The translations under genes and the position numbers were made by a program. A stretch of DNA of 64,000 nt from Congeria kusceri. Taxonomy: Eukaryota; Mollusca; Bivalvia; Myida; Dreissenidae. Position 1 is the stretch's first letter, and every line of letters starts with the position of its first letter. This document shows positions 22,891 to 33,758 of the stretch, in pieces. The stretch lies in NCBI GenBank assembly GCA_027627225.1, contig CM051034.1:5944858-6008857 (forward strand), written 5' to 3'. Below the pieces are notes generated by a model that worked only from the letters and a program-made list of their open reading frames with translations, was not told the origin of the DNA and made no database searches.

Positions 22891-23467
22891 AGATGGGAGA
22901 GGGATAACTGATCAACCGCAAGCCTTCTACGAGTATGTACAAGGAGATGGGAGAGGGATAACTGATCAACCGCAAGCCTTCTACGAGTATGTACAAGGAG
23001 ATGGGAGAGGGATAACTGATCAACCGCAAGCCTTCTACGAGTATGTACAAGGAGATGGGAGGGGGATAACTGATCAACCGCAAGCCTTCTACGAGTATGT
23101 ACAAGGAGATGGGAGGGGGATAACTGATCAACCGCAAGCCTTCTACGAGTATGTACAAGGAGATGGGAGGGGGATTACTGATCAACCGCAAGCCTTCTAC
23201 GAGTATGTACAAGGAGATGGGAGGGGGATAACTGATCAACCGCAAGCCTTCTACGAGTATGTACAAGGAGATGGGAGGGGGATAACTGATCAACCGCAAG
23301 CCTTCTACGAGTATGTACAAGGAGATGGAAGAGGGATAACTGATCAACCGCGAGCCTTCTACGAGTATGTACAAGGAGATGGGAGGGGGATAACTGATCA
23401 ACCGCAAGCCTTCTACGAGTATGTACAAGGAGATGGGAGGGGGATAACTGATCAACCGCAAGCCTTC
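22891..23467. repeat. 54-bp minisatellite, about 10.7 copies
   Basis: Unit AGATGGGAGGGGGATAACTG then ATCAACCGCAAGCCTTCTAC GAGTATGTACAAGG, with very few differences between copies, so recently homogenised. The 220-residue open frame on the minus strand (22799-23461, 18-residue repeat) follows from 54 being a multiple of three and has no start context or neighbour exon to support it. Confidence 0.95.
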
Positions 23468-23544
23468 GAATTTTATGGATAGGGTTAGTCTACCCTACCC
23501 CGCAGAGCATCCATGTTAAAACGATCGTTAATTGAAACCTTGTT

Positions 23545-23650
23545 ATTTCAGCTTGATTGTGTCGAAAGCCATTGGCTTATTGGGTCATTTTCGAGCCCGT
23601 TTCCTGTGTAGAATCATGCAGTACTTTGTGTCTTTATAAGAAATATTATT
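23545..23650 (-). mobile_element. Fragment of tRNA-derived SINE family 2 (tail only)
   Basis: TGTGTCGAAAGCCATTGGCT and GCCCGTTTCCTGTGTAGAAT match the tail of the SINE at 24842-25008. The tRNA-like head is missing, as with 5'-truncated retrotransposed copies. Confidence 0.6.
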
Positions 23651-24282
23651 TTCAAACGCGGACGAGTATTTAATAGGTTTCTTACTCCCAATCGCACTTA
23701 GGACTCCGTGTCAATGCATTACACAACGGCGACATAACTTGTGTGTGATTGGTCATCAAATAATTTCTACAGCCATTCTCCCCCTACCTCTGATTCAAGT
23801 AGGGCAGTTGTCAGTTACTGGCTTAAGTATGTGCTCTTAGTACTGGTAAACCGCTTAGATCGGCTAAGCTTGACCAGGAAAAGTGTGAGTAGGTAAACTG
23901 ACCGCCGTGATATGACTGAAATACTGGTAAAAAGGCGAGAAATCCAAACAAACAAACACCACGGCGACTCATAAACAGGACCAGTAGGTGTCTTTCGTAT
24001 AAGACCAGACGTTAAAGCCGCAGTCCAAATATAGAATATTGTTCCATACATCTTATATTGACATTAGTTCTAATGAACGTTAATGACGTTTATTCGACTG
24101 AAAACCGTTTCTTACTAACGAAATGCATTTTATAATGTCTATGTTCGAAAACGCTTTGTACGAACTGTATATACACTACTGTACATGCTGATTTACTCCA
24201 GTGGCATCACCAGCTATAGCATACAGATAACTGTACGATAAAATGGTACCAAAACGTTATTATTTTCTCGAACTCAATGCGT

Positions 24283-25300
24283 TTTTCGGCGTAGCTGTCT
24301 AAGATCACGTTTGACCTACATTTCTTTCGGTAATTATGCAGCGGAAAAATTGAATGCCTATAGAATTGGGCAAATTTTCTAAGTTTTGGCAATGCAAACT
24401 TCAAATAATGGTTTAACGTATACCAATAACTGTTGCATACTTTTGGGGATTAAAAATTTACATCATTGTTTACATAAGAGGTTAAATTAAAGTTATAAAC
24501 ATATCTTGAATATAATTTTTCATTGTGTAAAAATATGATTGTACGCTGTAACCGACTGTCGTCCCCATGAATTAATTCTAGCGAGTACAACTGCAGCAGG
24601 AGAATCGTTCTAAAAATAGCGCGCGGTAAAGCTGTGTTAATACACACGTGTCAATTAGCGTCTGGAGAATCCTAAACCCGAATTGCAATAAATGGGGAAT
24701 TCATAAACTTACTGCTCATTCATTCCCGCTATTATTTTCTGACAATTTTAATTTGTTAAATTTGCCTGACAAATTTATGTATAAATTATGTATAAGTAAA
24801 TTACTAGTATATAGCTTATTAGTTTAAACCTATTTATTTTAGCTCGATTGAATCGAAACCTAAGGCTTATAAAGACACTCTCGATGCCGTTTCCTGGGTA
24901 GAACCAGTACTTGGTGTCTTTGGGGGATATCTGGAGAACGCTCCCAGAGTGGGGATCGAACCCGGGACCTCCCGATCGCTAGGCGGACACCATATCCACT
25001 ACTTATTCATGTATCACTGGTGAAAATATGGGGCTGTATATGATCGGTTTATTCACGGTACAGATATTAATAATTATTGAGTTTATCTAAAATTAATTTT
25101 GGGGGCCGATACGTTTTCTTATAGTGCCCGAGAAGTCTCCTTAGTAGGACCGAAAAATCTGGGGTCCGATCGAGAAGTCTCCTTAGTATTGAAGTCACAG
25201 CTTGGTCCTCTTGTATTACATTTAGGGCAAAAAAATGATATCTCAATATTAATTTCTACGCCGATTGTCTTTTATCAAGACATTTCTTGTTTGTATTTTG
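24283..25300 (-). mobile_element. Dispersed non-coding repeat with ACAAGAAATGTCT terminus, copy 3, split by a SINE
   Basis: Same word order as 21190-22300 (TTTTTCGGCGTAGCTGTCTA near 24283; GCCGATTGTCTTTTATCAAG ACATTTCTTG at the end). A tRNA-derived SINE (24842-25008) is inserted in the middle, so the repeat is older than that SINE. Confidence 0.8.
24842..25008 (-). mobile_element. tRNA-derived SINE, family 2 (nearly full length)
   Basis: On the minus strand the head GTAGTGGATATGGTGTCCGC, CTAGCGATCGGGAGGTCCCG, GGTTCGATCCCCACTCTGG has a clear B box (GGTTCGATCCC); the A box is clipped at the 5' edge. The body has AGCGTTCTCCAGATATCCCC and AACGGCATCGAGAGTGTC. The same head opens the sequence at 63949-64000. 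Confidence 0.85.
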
Positions 25301-25614
25301 ATCAATTAGATGTCAATAAGAAACGATTTCTGCAAAGTTGTATTTTTATTAACATATTTCTGGACTGCTGCTTTTACCCAATGTGCAGTGTACTTGGGAA
25401 TAAACGACCCTGGGTCTCCTCTGGAATGGGGCGTCTCCTGTATCTTGCGCTATCTCCCTTAACCCAACTAACAAGTCTTCAGGGGCGATGGCCATATGAG
25501 AGATAATGCTCTCGATAACAATTCGCCTCATACAGTATGTGTTACGACAGGAACATTCGACAGTGGGCCCTATTTTTAGACTGTAAAAAAACTCGCAACA
25601 CTCAACATTGGCAC

Positions 25615-26260
25615 GACATATTATTATGGTATTATAATAGGCGCTAGTTTAAGTTACGTACGTGTTCCATAATGGACGTAAAAACAGACGTGTACTTGTT
25701 AAGATATTCGACTAGTGATCCAACTTAGGGTTGTAAAGACGTAACAAGCAACATTGTACATGTACATAAAAGCACGACATACTCGTATATACGTGTATTA
25801 TGGTATACCTATATTATATGATCATATGATATGGTTACGCAGCAACCAATGTGTGGTCACAATTACAATAACGTTCTGTAATCGACGTATAAAAACCGAC
25901 TTGTAGTTTGTAAAGTCATTCGAAAAAGGAACCCAAGTAACGGCTTATATAGACACGCAACACTGTTCATTATACGCGTATAAGCACGACATGTAGTATG
26001 ATATCTACTAATATTATTTTATCATGGATCCGTAGCAACAAATGTATTGTAAAATTACTTATGCGTTCTATAACAGACGTAAAATAGACTGTGTAGGTAG
26101 TTTAGAAATTCGATAAGTTATCCGACTTCAGAACGACACAGTATGGTATATTATAAATATTATAATAAATGTATTCGGCATTGGTGACTCAGCAACAAAT
26201 GCAGATTCAGGGTTACTTCGTAAACGTACAACAGTCGACGTAAAAACAGACGTGTACATT
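25615..26260. repeat. Diverged ~190-bp satellite, about four copies
   Basis: GACGTAAAAACAGACGTGTA or close variants occur at 25676, 25881, 26078 and 26237; CGCAGCAACCAATG-like words at about 25838, 26031 and 26188; AAGCACGACAT at 25771 and 25985. The spacing of 160-205 bases and loose identity point to an old tandem array. Confidence 0.65.
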
Positions 26261-26324
26261 GTTGCGACAGAGACCCCAATATACGGGTTGTACAGACAAT
26301 CAACTACAAATACAAGTATATGCA

Positions 26325-26690
26325 CCCAGTGGTTTTTCCCCTTAAAGGGGAATGGTGGCGGGGCCCTTCAGGAGAGGGGGGTGGAATCGATGAAATGGGG
26401 AACAATTTACAAGTTATCATTTAAGTCAGATTCAATACCCGACTCTACTTCACCCTTTACTGACTTATCACAGTTGTCACCCTTATTAATAAAATAAAAA
26501 ATAAAAAAAATAAAAAAGTACGAAACTTGAGGCTTAAACAACGTTTTAATAGTTTTTGTTACAATGCGCGATAATCTGCATTGGTTATTTTTTCCTATTT
26601 TTCAGGGGAATCTTTTGCAAAAATAGGGGAACAATATACTTAGTATACTTTTTCAAGAGGGGATTGGAGCCAAATATCGGTCTCAAAATG
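26325..26690 (+). mobile_element. Dispersed repeat with GGGGCCCTTCAG box, copy 1
   Basis: CCCTTAAAGGGGAATGGTGG CGGGGCCCTTCAGG near the start and TTTCAAGAGGGGATTGGAGC at the end. Same organisation at 53600-53935 and, reversed, at 59265-59632. About 350 bases, no coding capacity. Confidence 0.65.
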
Positions 26691-26739
26691 GTCATAAAAA
26701 CACTGGCACGTCATATTCTATGGACTATTATACGATCAT

Positions 26740-27430
26740 GGTGGCATGACTTTAAATGCAGGCTCCAACGTACTCAAACGTTCCATAATTTACGCACGGT
26801 TGCGATCTAGTCACGATTTGTCAATTACGGATGTCACAATCTGTCACGGTCTTATCTCCAGTTTTAATATGAATACATACAGTACGTTCCGATGGGATTG
26901 TTTCGATCGAGTCCACGATTGGGTCTCGATCTGAAACGATCATCACGATCGGGTTCCCCGAATTAGGACGTTCTAGTACGTGCAGTTCCGATACGTTTAT
27001 CAATAATCCATGTGCTCCGTTACGATAGGATACGATTGGGGCGCGATATCTTTCACGATCATAAACGATGAGCTACGACTAGACCCCAATGATACAAATA
27101 CAGCCAGACTGACTATATACTTCATTATTTCTTGAGATCGCAACACATATTAATAGAGCATGGTGTTTTTTCGTGTCTAAGATCGATCCCGATCATCACG
27201 ATTTCGATGCACGATTAGATATGATTTGTCGCGTTTTGGTACGATGCAATACGATTTGATACGATGATCCCAATGGGCAATCGATCGCAGTTGATCGTGT
27301 TAATCGTAGACAAGTTTTGAACCGTTCAATTTTTTTCTACGATTTACACGACTGACCTCACGATCTGAGAAGCTCTGATAGGATCACCACGATTGAGGCC
27401 ACGATTTCAATCGTGCAGCGCGTCGTGATA
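26740..27430. repeat. CGAT-rich degenerate tract
   Basis: Words such as CACGATT, ACGATC, TACGATT and GATCG recur dozens of times on both strands with irregular spacing, e.g. GAAACGATCATCACGATCGG and GGCCACGATTTCAATCGTGC. It looks like a decayed short-motif repeat. CpG is unusually frequent for this AT-rich neighbourhood. Confidence 0.55.
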
Positions 27431-27484
27431 ATGAGAACCTAGCCTTATCAACAAACACAACAATGGATTTTAAAAGTACCCGAC

Positions 27485-27850
27485 CTGCAATACATTGAAC
27501 ATACCTTGTTTCATTCAGTTTTCTGCGGATTATGAACGGTTTCTTTAATGTCATTCGAAACTTGCATTTTTGTCGCAATGCTAGATTTTATTCTACGTAT
27601 TTTTCGTTTGTTCTTGTAATAACTGCAATACATTGTACATACCTAGTTTCATTCAGTTTTCTGAGAATTATCAACGTTTTCTTCAATGTCTTTCGAAACT
27701 TGCATTTTTTGGCAATGCTACATTTTATTCTGCGTATTTTTTTTTTATTCTTGGTATGGGGTATTATTTTTAGATTTCTTGGTTTTCCCATATATTCGGA
27801 TAAAACACGTTCTACCCGCGATACATTGTACTAGCAGATTTCATCTTTGT
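27485..27850. repeat. ~138-bp tandem repeat, two copies and a partial third
   Basis: GCAATACATTGAACATACCT TGTTTCATTCAG at 27488 recurs near 27627 and, weakly, at 27819; TTTCGAAACTTGCATTTTT-type words follow each. Open frames here (27532-28018) change frame between units and have no splice support. Confidence 0.65.
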
Positions 27851-28464
27851 AGTATTTTATTAAAACAAAAATGTATATATCAGGGCTTTTTTTCCCAAAG
27901 ACAGAAAAGGGACCTCGCCCTATTTAGTTTGTGCAGTGAGCGCGAGAAAAATCAAATTGCGAAAGCCTCAAAAGAAATTGTGCTTAATTTGGAAAACAAT
28001 TTAAGAGAAAACAGTTAATTATATCCATTTATGTATGAAATAATATCTTACCTTTGCTTGATAATTTTCTGATTTTTATGTATGCACAAATTATTAATAT
28101 ATATATTTGTGTACATTCGTGGGCATTACGAGCGGTGAATTCTGAAATAAACGGTTTCTTCCGCCTCTATACATTCTGTACGTGTTTGTGTTAATTGATC
28201 CAAATATAAAATATTATGCATGCAATTGGTTTTTAAATAACATTGTAATTGAAAACAATTAATCAAATATTGAGCCTTATTTCGAAAGTTTCGTCCAGAA
28301 AAGAGAACACCTTATAGATCATCTCTATAACAGACGAACACTGAAAGTAAATTTAAGATGTTGACAGCCAAAAGTCTTATAAACCGTTTCAATCTTGAAA
28401 AAAAGTCAAACCACATTTGTATATTCACGGTATTAAGTTGTATAAAAACTAGAACTTCGCGAGT

Positions 28465-28685
28465 CAGATGTGTCGCCTGACGGGGCATAACTCAAGTACG
28501 ATAAGAGCAATTATGCCGAAAAACGAACTTAACCGTCCTTTTATGCCTACTAACACTTCCCTAAAGTTTCATAACGATTGGACAAAAGCTTCTCAAGTTA
28601 TTGTCTGCACAAACTAAAGGGGACGTGGCCGACAAAGTAGCCCTTATATGTCGCCATTTCAGGCGACACAAAAATTATCCAAACA
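28465..28685 (-). mobile_element. Dispersed repeat with GTGTCGCCTGAAA end, copy 1
   Basis: On the minus strand it opens TTGTGTCGCCTGAAATGGCG ACATATAAGG and contains AAGCTTTTGTCCAATCGTTA. A second copy is at 60161-60500 on the plus strand. No coding capacity. Confidence 0.7.
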
Positions 28686-28699
28686 TTCTACAAAAATCT

Positions 28700-30450
28700 C
28701 AGGAAAGCCTTAAGCCACACCTACGAAAATGATCAAAAAAAAAATAAATAAAAAATCTTAGTTTGTATTAAAAAAAAAAAATACAAATATAGCGTGTTCT
28801 CATTTCGATTTCAGAATATTTATTATTAACTACTGATTGCATACAATTATGCTTTCACTATCAGTTTTCTGATTGAAGAACACGCTATTTTAACGAAATG
28901 CATATGTTTCAGTTATTAAGGTTTAAAAGTCTAAATCCGCCTTTCAGTTTCAGGAGGTATGTGCTAGCATTTAACCTTTATATTAACTGTTTAAACTCTG
29001 CTGATTGTACACCACATTTTGGGTAGTTCGGTGTTCCTCGGTCTTTATCGCTCTGCGTGATAGTGACGTCATTCTATGTGTTAAATGCGGGTGTTTTGAA
29101 TCGTTCGTCTGTCTGGGCGTTCTCAATGGACGAGACGGCCAAAATGTGCTCAGCGGTATGTTTTTTTGTGATAATCTATTACCTTGCATTAAATTTAACT
29201 AATGATGATTCACATACATTTAATTATATTAATATTTTAATACGTGTTAATTTAAGAAGCGTATTAGAGCAAATTAAATATATGAACTTGTTGGAGTAAT
29301 AGTTTTTCTGTAGTTTATTGACAAGTTAGCTCCCCAGTCGTAATATTATTACCAGTGCTAAGCCGCTCGGTGATTATTTAATGCTCCTCGCTACACTTGG
29401 GAGATTCTGGGGTGCGTGCGACGCTATTACCCCTACTGAAAGTCATAAAGTCAAAATCCACTTGATCAAAATCCCCGCTGTGAATAATAACAGGGGAAGA
29501 CAATCCTATAACGCATCTGTGAAAAAACTCCCCTTTCCTCCCTTTTATCAAAAAACCAAACTCCCCTGTGTGGAAAATAACAGGGGGAAAAATCTGAAAC
29601 CTCATCTGTTAGAAAAATTAAAACTCCCCCTTTATCAAAATCCTCGTTGTAAATAATAATAACAGAGAAAGATGCAAAATCCCCCCCCCCCCCCCAACAC
29701 TCTTATTTGAAAGATCTGCAAAGCCTGCAAGTCTCTTTCTTGACATTCACATTGTCCAAAAGCTGGACTAAAACAATGCAAGAGTTGTTTCCCCCGATTT
29801 AATCCACTGAAATAACAGGTAAATAAGGGAAACTATACATGATTCACTTTATTGGACATTTCAACCTCATAAACATGTACACATTACAAGAACATAACAC
29901 TGTACAAATAATGAAACCAAAATGACCAAAGGAATAAGAGAATATTTGTCCACTATTGTATACAGTATAATACATATATTTTGGTACATGATTTTACAAA
30001 AAGAAACAAATTCAATGTTTGATAAATTATAACTTTCTACTGTTTCACATAAATTTCCACGAATTCAGGGCATCAGTGTTAAATTTGGAGATTTGCACAA
30101 CAACTTCCAACTTAATCTACAGTGTTAGGGTATATGAACATTGATACAGTTTTTATGAAATACAGAACTGAGCTGTATTTTCTATTATACAAAGAAAAAT
30201 TAAATAAACAAAAATGTCATCAAGCTTTAAATAAAACTCATCTAGAAAACAAAAAACACTCGGTCAAACAAACATATCATCAAGACAAAATAGACACCGA
30301 TTTTGTGAAGTAAGATAAAAGAAATGGTATAAACACGTTAAAATAAGCGAATAACATTGTACTGTGTGATTTTTATTATTGCTGAGCCAAATTTAAAGCA
30401 ATCGGTATTAAATTGGCACATTTGTGTAATTACCAGGTTGAATAAGATTT
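28700..30450. other. AT-rich intergenic DNA with short tandem pieces
   Basis: 29430-29690 holds about three diverged ~95-bp units with AAAATCCCCGCTGTGAATAA, ACTCCCCTGTGTGGAAAATA and CAAAATCCTCGTTGTAAATA, ended by a C run (29681-29695). A TGACGTCA (29064-29071) lies upstream of a short ATG frame with a GTATGT donor at 29156 (MDETAKMCSA), but nothing downstream joins it. Confidence 0.4.
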
Positions 30451-30589
30451 AACTGTTCTTATGAGGTAGAAAATAAAGTTGGTTTGAAACTTTTAAGGAG
30501 CACATTTATCCTCTGTGACAGTTTCCTGTGTTTACTGGAAGTTGAAAAGCATGAATATAAAGACCTATCAATATTTTCTCCAGGGTGGG

Positions 30590-30800
30590 GGGAGGGGGGG
30601 AGCGGCGGGCATATACGGGACTTTAGACTGAAAGCGATTCCCAACAGGCAAGAATTTGACATTCCGAATGATTCCAGGTCCCAGGGTAATAGACTTTGGT
30701 CGGATTTTAGATCCCGGTAATACAGGCCCCCAGGCCATTTGATATACATACAGCATCTCCCAGTCGGGGGATTTAGACAAATATAATATTTTCAGCAAAG
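30590..30800 (+). repeat. Dispersed repeat with GAGCGGCGGGCATATACGGG, copy 2
   Basis: Shares GAGCGGCGGGCATATACGGG, ACTTTAGACTGAAAGCGATT and CGAATGATTCCA with 10960-11200. Flanked on the left by a G-rich run. Confidence 0.65.
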
Positions 30801-31184
30801 TACTATTATATTGAAATATGTTGAAATACGGAACTAACATATTCATCATATAGTGATTAATTCATGGAAAAAAGGTCAGTGTCAGGCCAATTTTTTCAAG
30901 CTCTCAATAAAAACAAAATGCTGCAAGAATATTTGAACAATACTTATACAAGATGCCTTTTATGGGCAAATGAAATAAAGCAAAATAATATACAAATAGG
31001 TAAATGAAAAACTATATAATGCACTTATCCCAAATAGAATTAATACAATAGTTTTCAATATTCTTCAATACTTGTACATCAATTCTTGTATAGTGCCATT
31101 AAGCGTACACAGGTGTACTATATACTCTTCGTGCCCATGAGGTATTGAATAACAACAAGAGCTGTTTGGAGAACAGTTACGCCT

Positions 31185-31305
31185 CCTCCAGGTTAATTGC
31201 AATCTTTAAAATATCAGGTTGGGTGAAGATAATGTTTGTAAAACAGTTATGCCTCCTCCAGGTTAAAAGCAATCTTTAAAATATCAGGTTGGGTGAAGAT
31301 AAAAT
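31185..31305. repeat. 68-bp direct repeat, two copies
   Basis: CAGTTAYGCCTCCTCCAGGT then TTAAAAGCAATCTTTAAAAT ATCAGGTTGGGTGAAGATAA occurs twice. A related single copy is at 43030-43090, so this is part of a dispersed repeat with AACAGTAATGCCCCGTCTAG-type sequence. Confidence 0.75.
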
Positions 31306-31937
31306 AAAAACTGTTGGACATAGGGAGCGTAAACGGCTAAAAAAGCCAATTTTAGATAGATCAAGGGCGATAACTTAGCAGTTAATGGGGTGATTTGCTC
31401 GGTCACATTTTCATGAAATTTCATGGAAACAAAAGTGGTCTACAAACTAACCAACATTAGCAAACCAATATACCCCACCATTTTTGTTTGGGGAGGCGGG
31501 GGGGGGGGGGATAATAAATGTAAGACAGTACACAGCGTGTATCAATAAACAAAGAACTTCAGGCAATCTTTAAAGCAACAAGCTTGGTTTGTTTGTGTTT
31601 GACCATTTCAGGATGTTATGTTGTGCTTGTTTTCCTTGTTAATATTTGTTGTTATACTGAGACATCAATATGATTGCTATCTTGTCCAATTATTATTAGT
31701 ACAAAAATCTTAAATGATTATACTACTGAAATTAAATTGTTCATTATTATAAGCACACTAATGATACTGAAATAACATTTCTAAACAAATACAGCAAACA
31801 AACAAAAACAATAATTCAATGCAGAATAAAATAATATTTTAACACATTTGTCCAAACTGATCATAGGGGCTAAAAAAGCACATACATTTTGTGTATATAA
31901 ACACCCAACAAATTCAGACAAAATTGGACTGGAATTA

Positions 31938-32187
31938 AAAGGTGCAGGCTACAGCAGAGGGAACCTAAACGGTGCAGGCTACAGCAGAGGGAACCTAAAA
32001 GGTGCAGGCTACAGAGGGAACCTAAAAGGTGAAGGCTACAGCAGAGGGAACCTAATAGGTGCAGGCTACAGCAGAGGGAACCTAAAAGGTGCAGGCTACA
32101 GCAGAGGGAAAAATGCAGGCTACAGCAGAGGGAACATAAAAGGTGCAGGCTACAGCAGAGGGAACCTAAAAGGTGCAGGCTACAGCA
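31938..32187. repeat. 30-bp minisatellite, about eight copies
   Basis: Unit GGTGCAGGCTACAGCAGAGG GAACCTAAAA with small indels (a unit lacking GCA, one lacking ACCTAAAAGG). Lies in the 3' flank of AUP1. Open frames on both strands here are by-products. Confidence 0.93.
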
Positions 32188-32360
32188 CTCCGCGATTATT
32201 TTTTCTCTGGATCTTTCTCTACACATTCATTCACAGACATTTTACTGGCACATATTTTATTCTTGGCAGTTGTTTTGTTTTAACCTCCAAGATAACAACT
32301 TTCCAAACTACTGAGCTTCAGACACGTTAAGTTAAGTATTTAAACGATGATCACTAAATG

Positions 32361-32492
32361 CTAGGGTATGTTATGTTTTTCCTTGTATCGCAGACGCGCT
32401 GTTTCCAGCATCAGTCGTTTTCTGTCCTCTAAGGATAAATGTCTATCGTTCGGATTCCGGGAAAAAGATGACGCTCTAAACAGGGTTGCATC
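32361..32492 (-). CDS. AUP1: AUP1 last exon, C-terminal E2-binding helix (132 nt)
   Basis: Acceptor TTTTTATTGTAG ends at 32493. It encodes DATLFRASSFSRNPNDRHLS then LEDRKRLMLETARLRYKEKH, NIP and TAG at 32361-32363. The arginine-rich helix matches the G2-binding region of AUP1 (human SLQERKQALYEYARRRF), which binds UBE2G2. A 30-bp minisatellite starts about 175 bases downstream. Confidence 0.9.
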   Translation of the reverse strand, partial: DATLFRASSFSRNPNDRHLSLEDRKRLMLETARLRYKEKHNIP

Positions 32493-33659
32493 CTACAATA
32501 AAAACAATCCATGTACAACAGTCTTAGAAAAAAATCCACTTGGCCGAAGCTCGGGACAAGTAAAATTCTGGACAAGTTAAAGTTAAGCCCTGTCTGCCTG
32601 ACTGGGCAAGTACAAGAATAGGAGAATCCTGGAAAGTGAAAAAATTATCACTGACAAACAAATCTGTCCCACATGATGTGCAGATATATCATAGTCGTCT
32701 CAATTACTTATGACCCTTATGTATTATGAACTACACGGATCAAACACTTTTCTTGTTGGAAAAGTTCATGGTTAATTCAGGCAAGTTAAAATTGTATGGT
32801 TTATGGGCAAGTCGTCCCCAAAAATTGTTATGAGACTGGTTCGATACTAAGAAATTACAAAAAAAAATTAACAAACTAAGGCAAAAACAAAAAAGTCTGT
32901 GGTTCGGGTAACCCGACCCTACCTCGCGAAAAAAAATCCGACCCTTAAGTTTTTATTGTTTTCTGTGAAAATCGTGTTCGTCAGAATTTATATAATTTTC
33001 AATGTTTTTTTTTCACCAAAATGTGTCTTAAAAAAAAAAAACAATTAAAAAAAAAAAAATCCGGTCTACCTAACTTTTCTGAGACCGATCCCCGTAACAC
33101 ACAATGGATTTATTTTTTTTGCCTTACTGATAAGGTCAAGAAAATATCTGTATTGACAATTGCAAAAGTAGTATTAATTTATTGAAACCCAAATCAGTGA
33201 TGTGTAGCCTTACCTTATCCAGAACACTAGTGGGAGATGTCGCTGGTGTAACTAGTTTTACCTCCTCTTCACAACATTCAACCCTACCTTCCAAAATATT
33301 TGTAATCGTGGCATCCACATCTTTCGTAATTTCTATAAATAAAAGACACTACCACTGTCAATTAATTCATGATAATAATAAGGCAACAGTGCTGTTAAAC
33401 ATGGTATAGTTAGGAAAAATTAAACTGATAATGACCTTTATTCATGAATATATTAAAAATAAATTAAGATTATCAGTTCCTATAGATGTAATTATCCCTT
33501 CAAACCAAATGAAAACCACCAGACGACATAATACCGTTGTAGATTTTACTAATGAAACATACAGTTCTACAGCACTGATCACACTCAAGAGCTTGATCTT
33601 ACCAAGATCTAGTGATAACCTATACAATGTTCTATTCTTAGAATTGTGGATTTCTGAAC

Positions 33660-33758
<99 letters not shown>

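Noticed and set aside
22799..23461. 220-residue minus-strand frame of 18-residue repeats (SYPPPISLYILVEG type)
   Set aside because: Direct product of the 54-bp minisatellite; no signal for splicing or translation start, and base changes between units do not favour silent sites as far as I can see.
24940..25008. A genuine tRNA gene on the minus strand
   Set aside because: The tRNA-like head is 5'-clipped and followed by a SINE body; the same head recurs at 63949.
29126..29155. Possible first coding exon MDETAKMCSA with upstream TGACGTCA
   Set aside because: Only ten codons, no downstream plus-strand exon in matching phase, and AUP1 occupies the opposite strand next door.
31848..32330. Glycine-rich repeat frame (GAGYSRGNLK type), resembling secreted or RNA-binding repeats
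   Set aside because: Comes from the 30-bp minisatellite in the AUP1 3' flank; the opposite strand is open too, and units have indels that would shift real coding.
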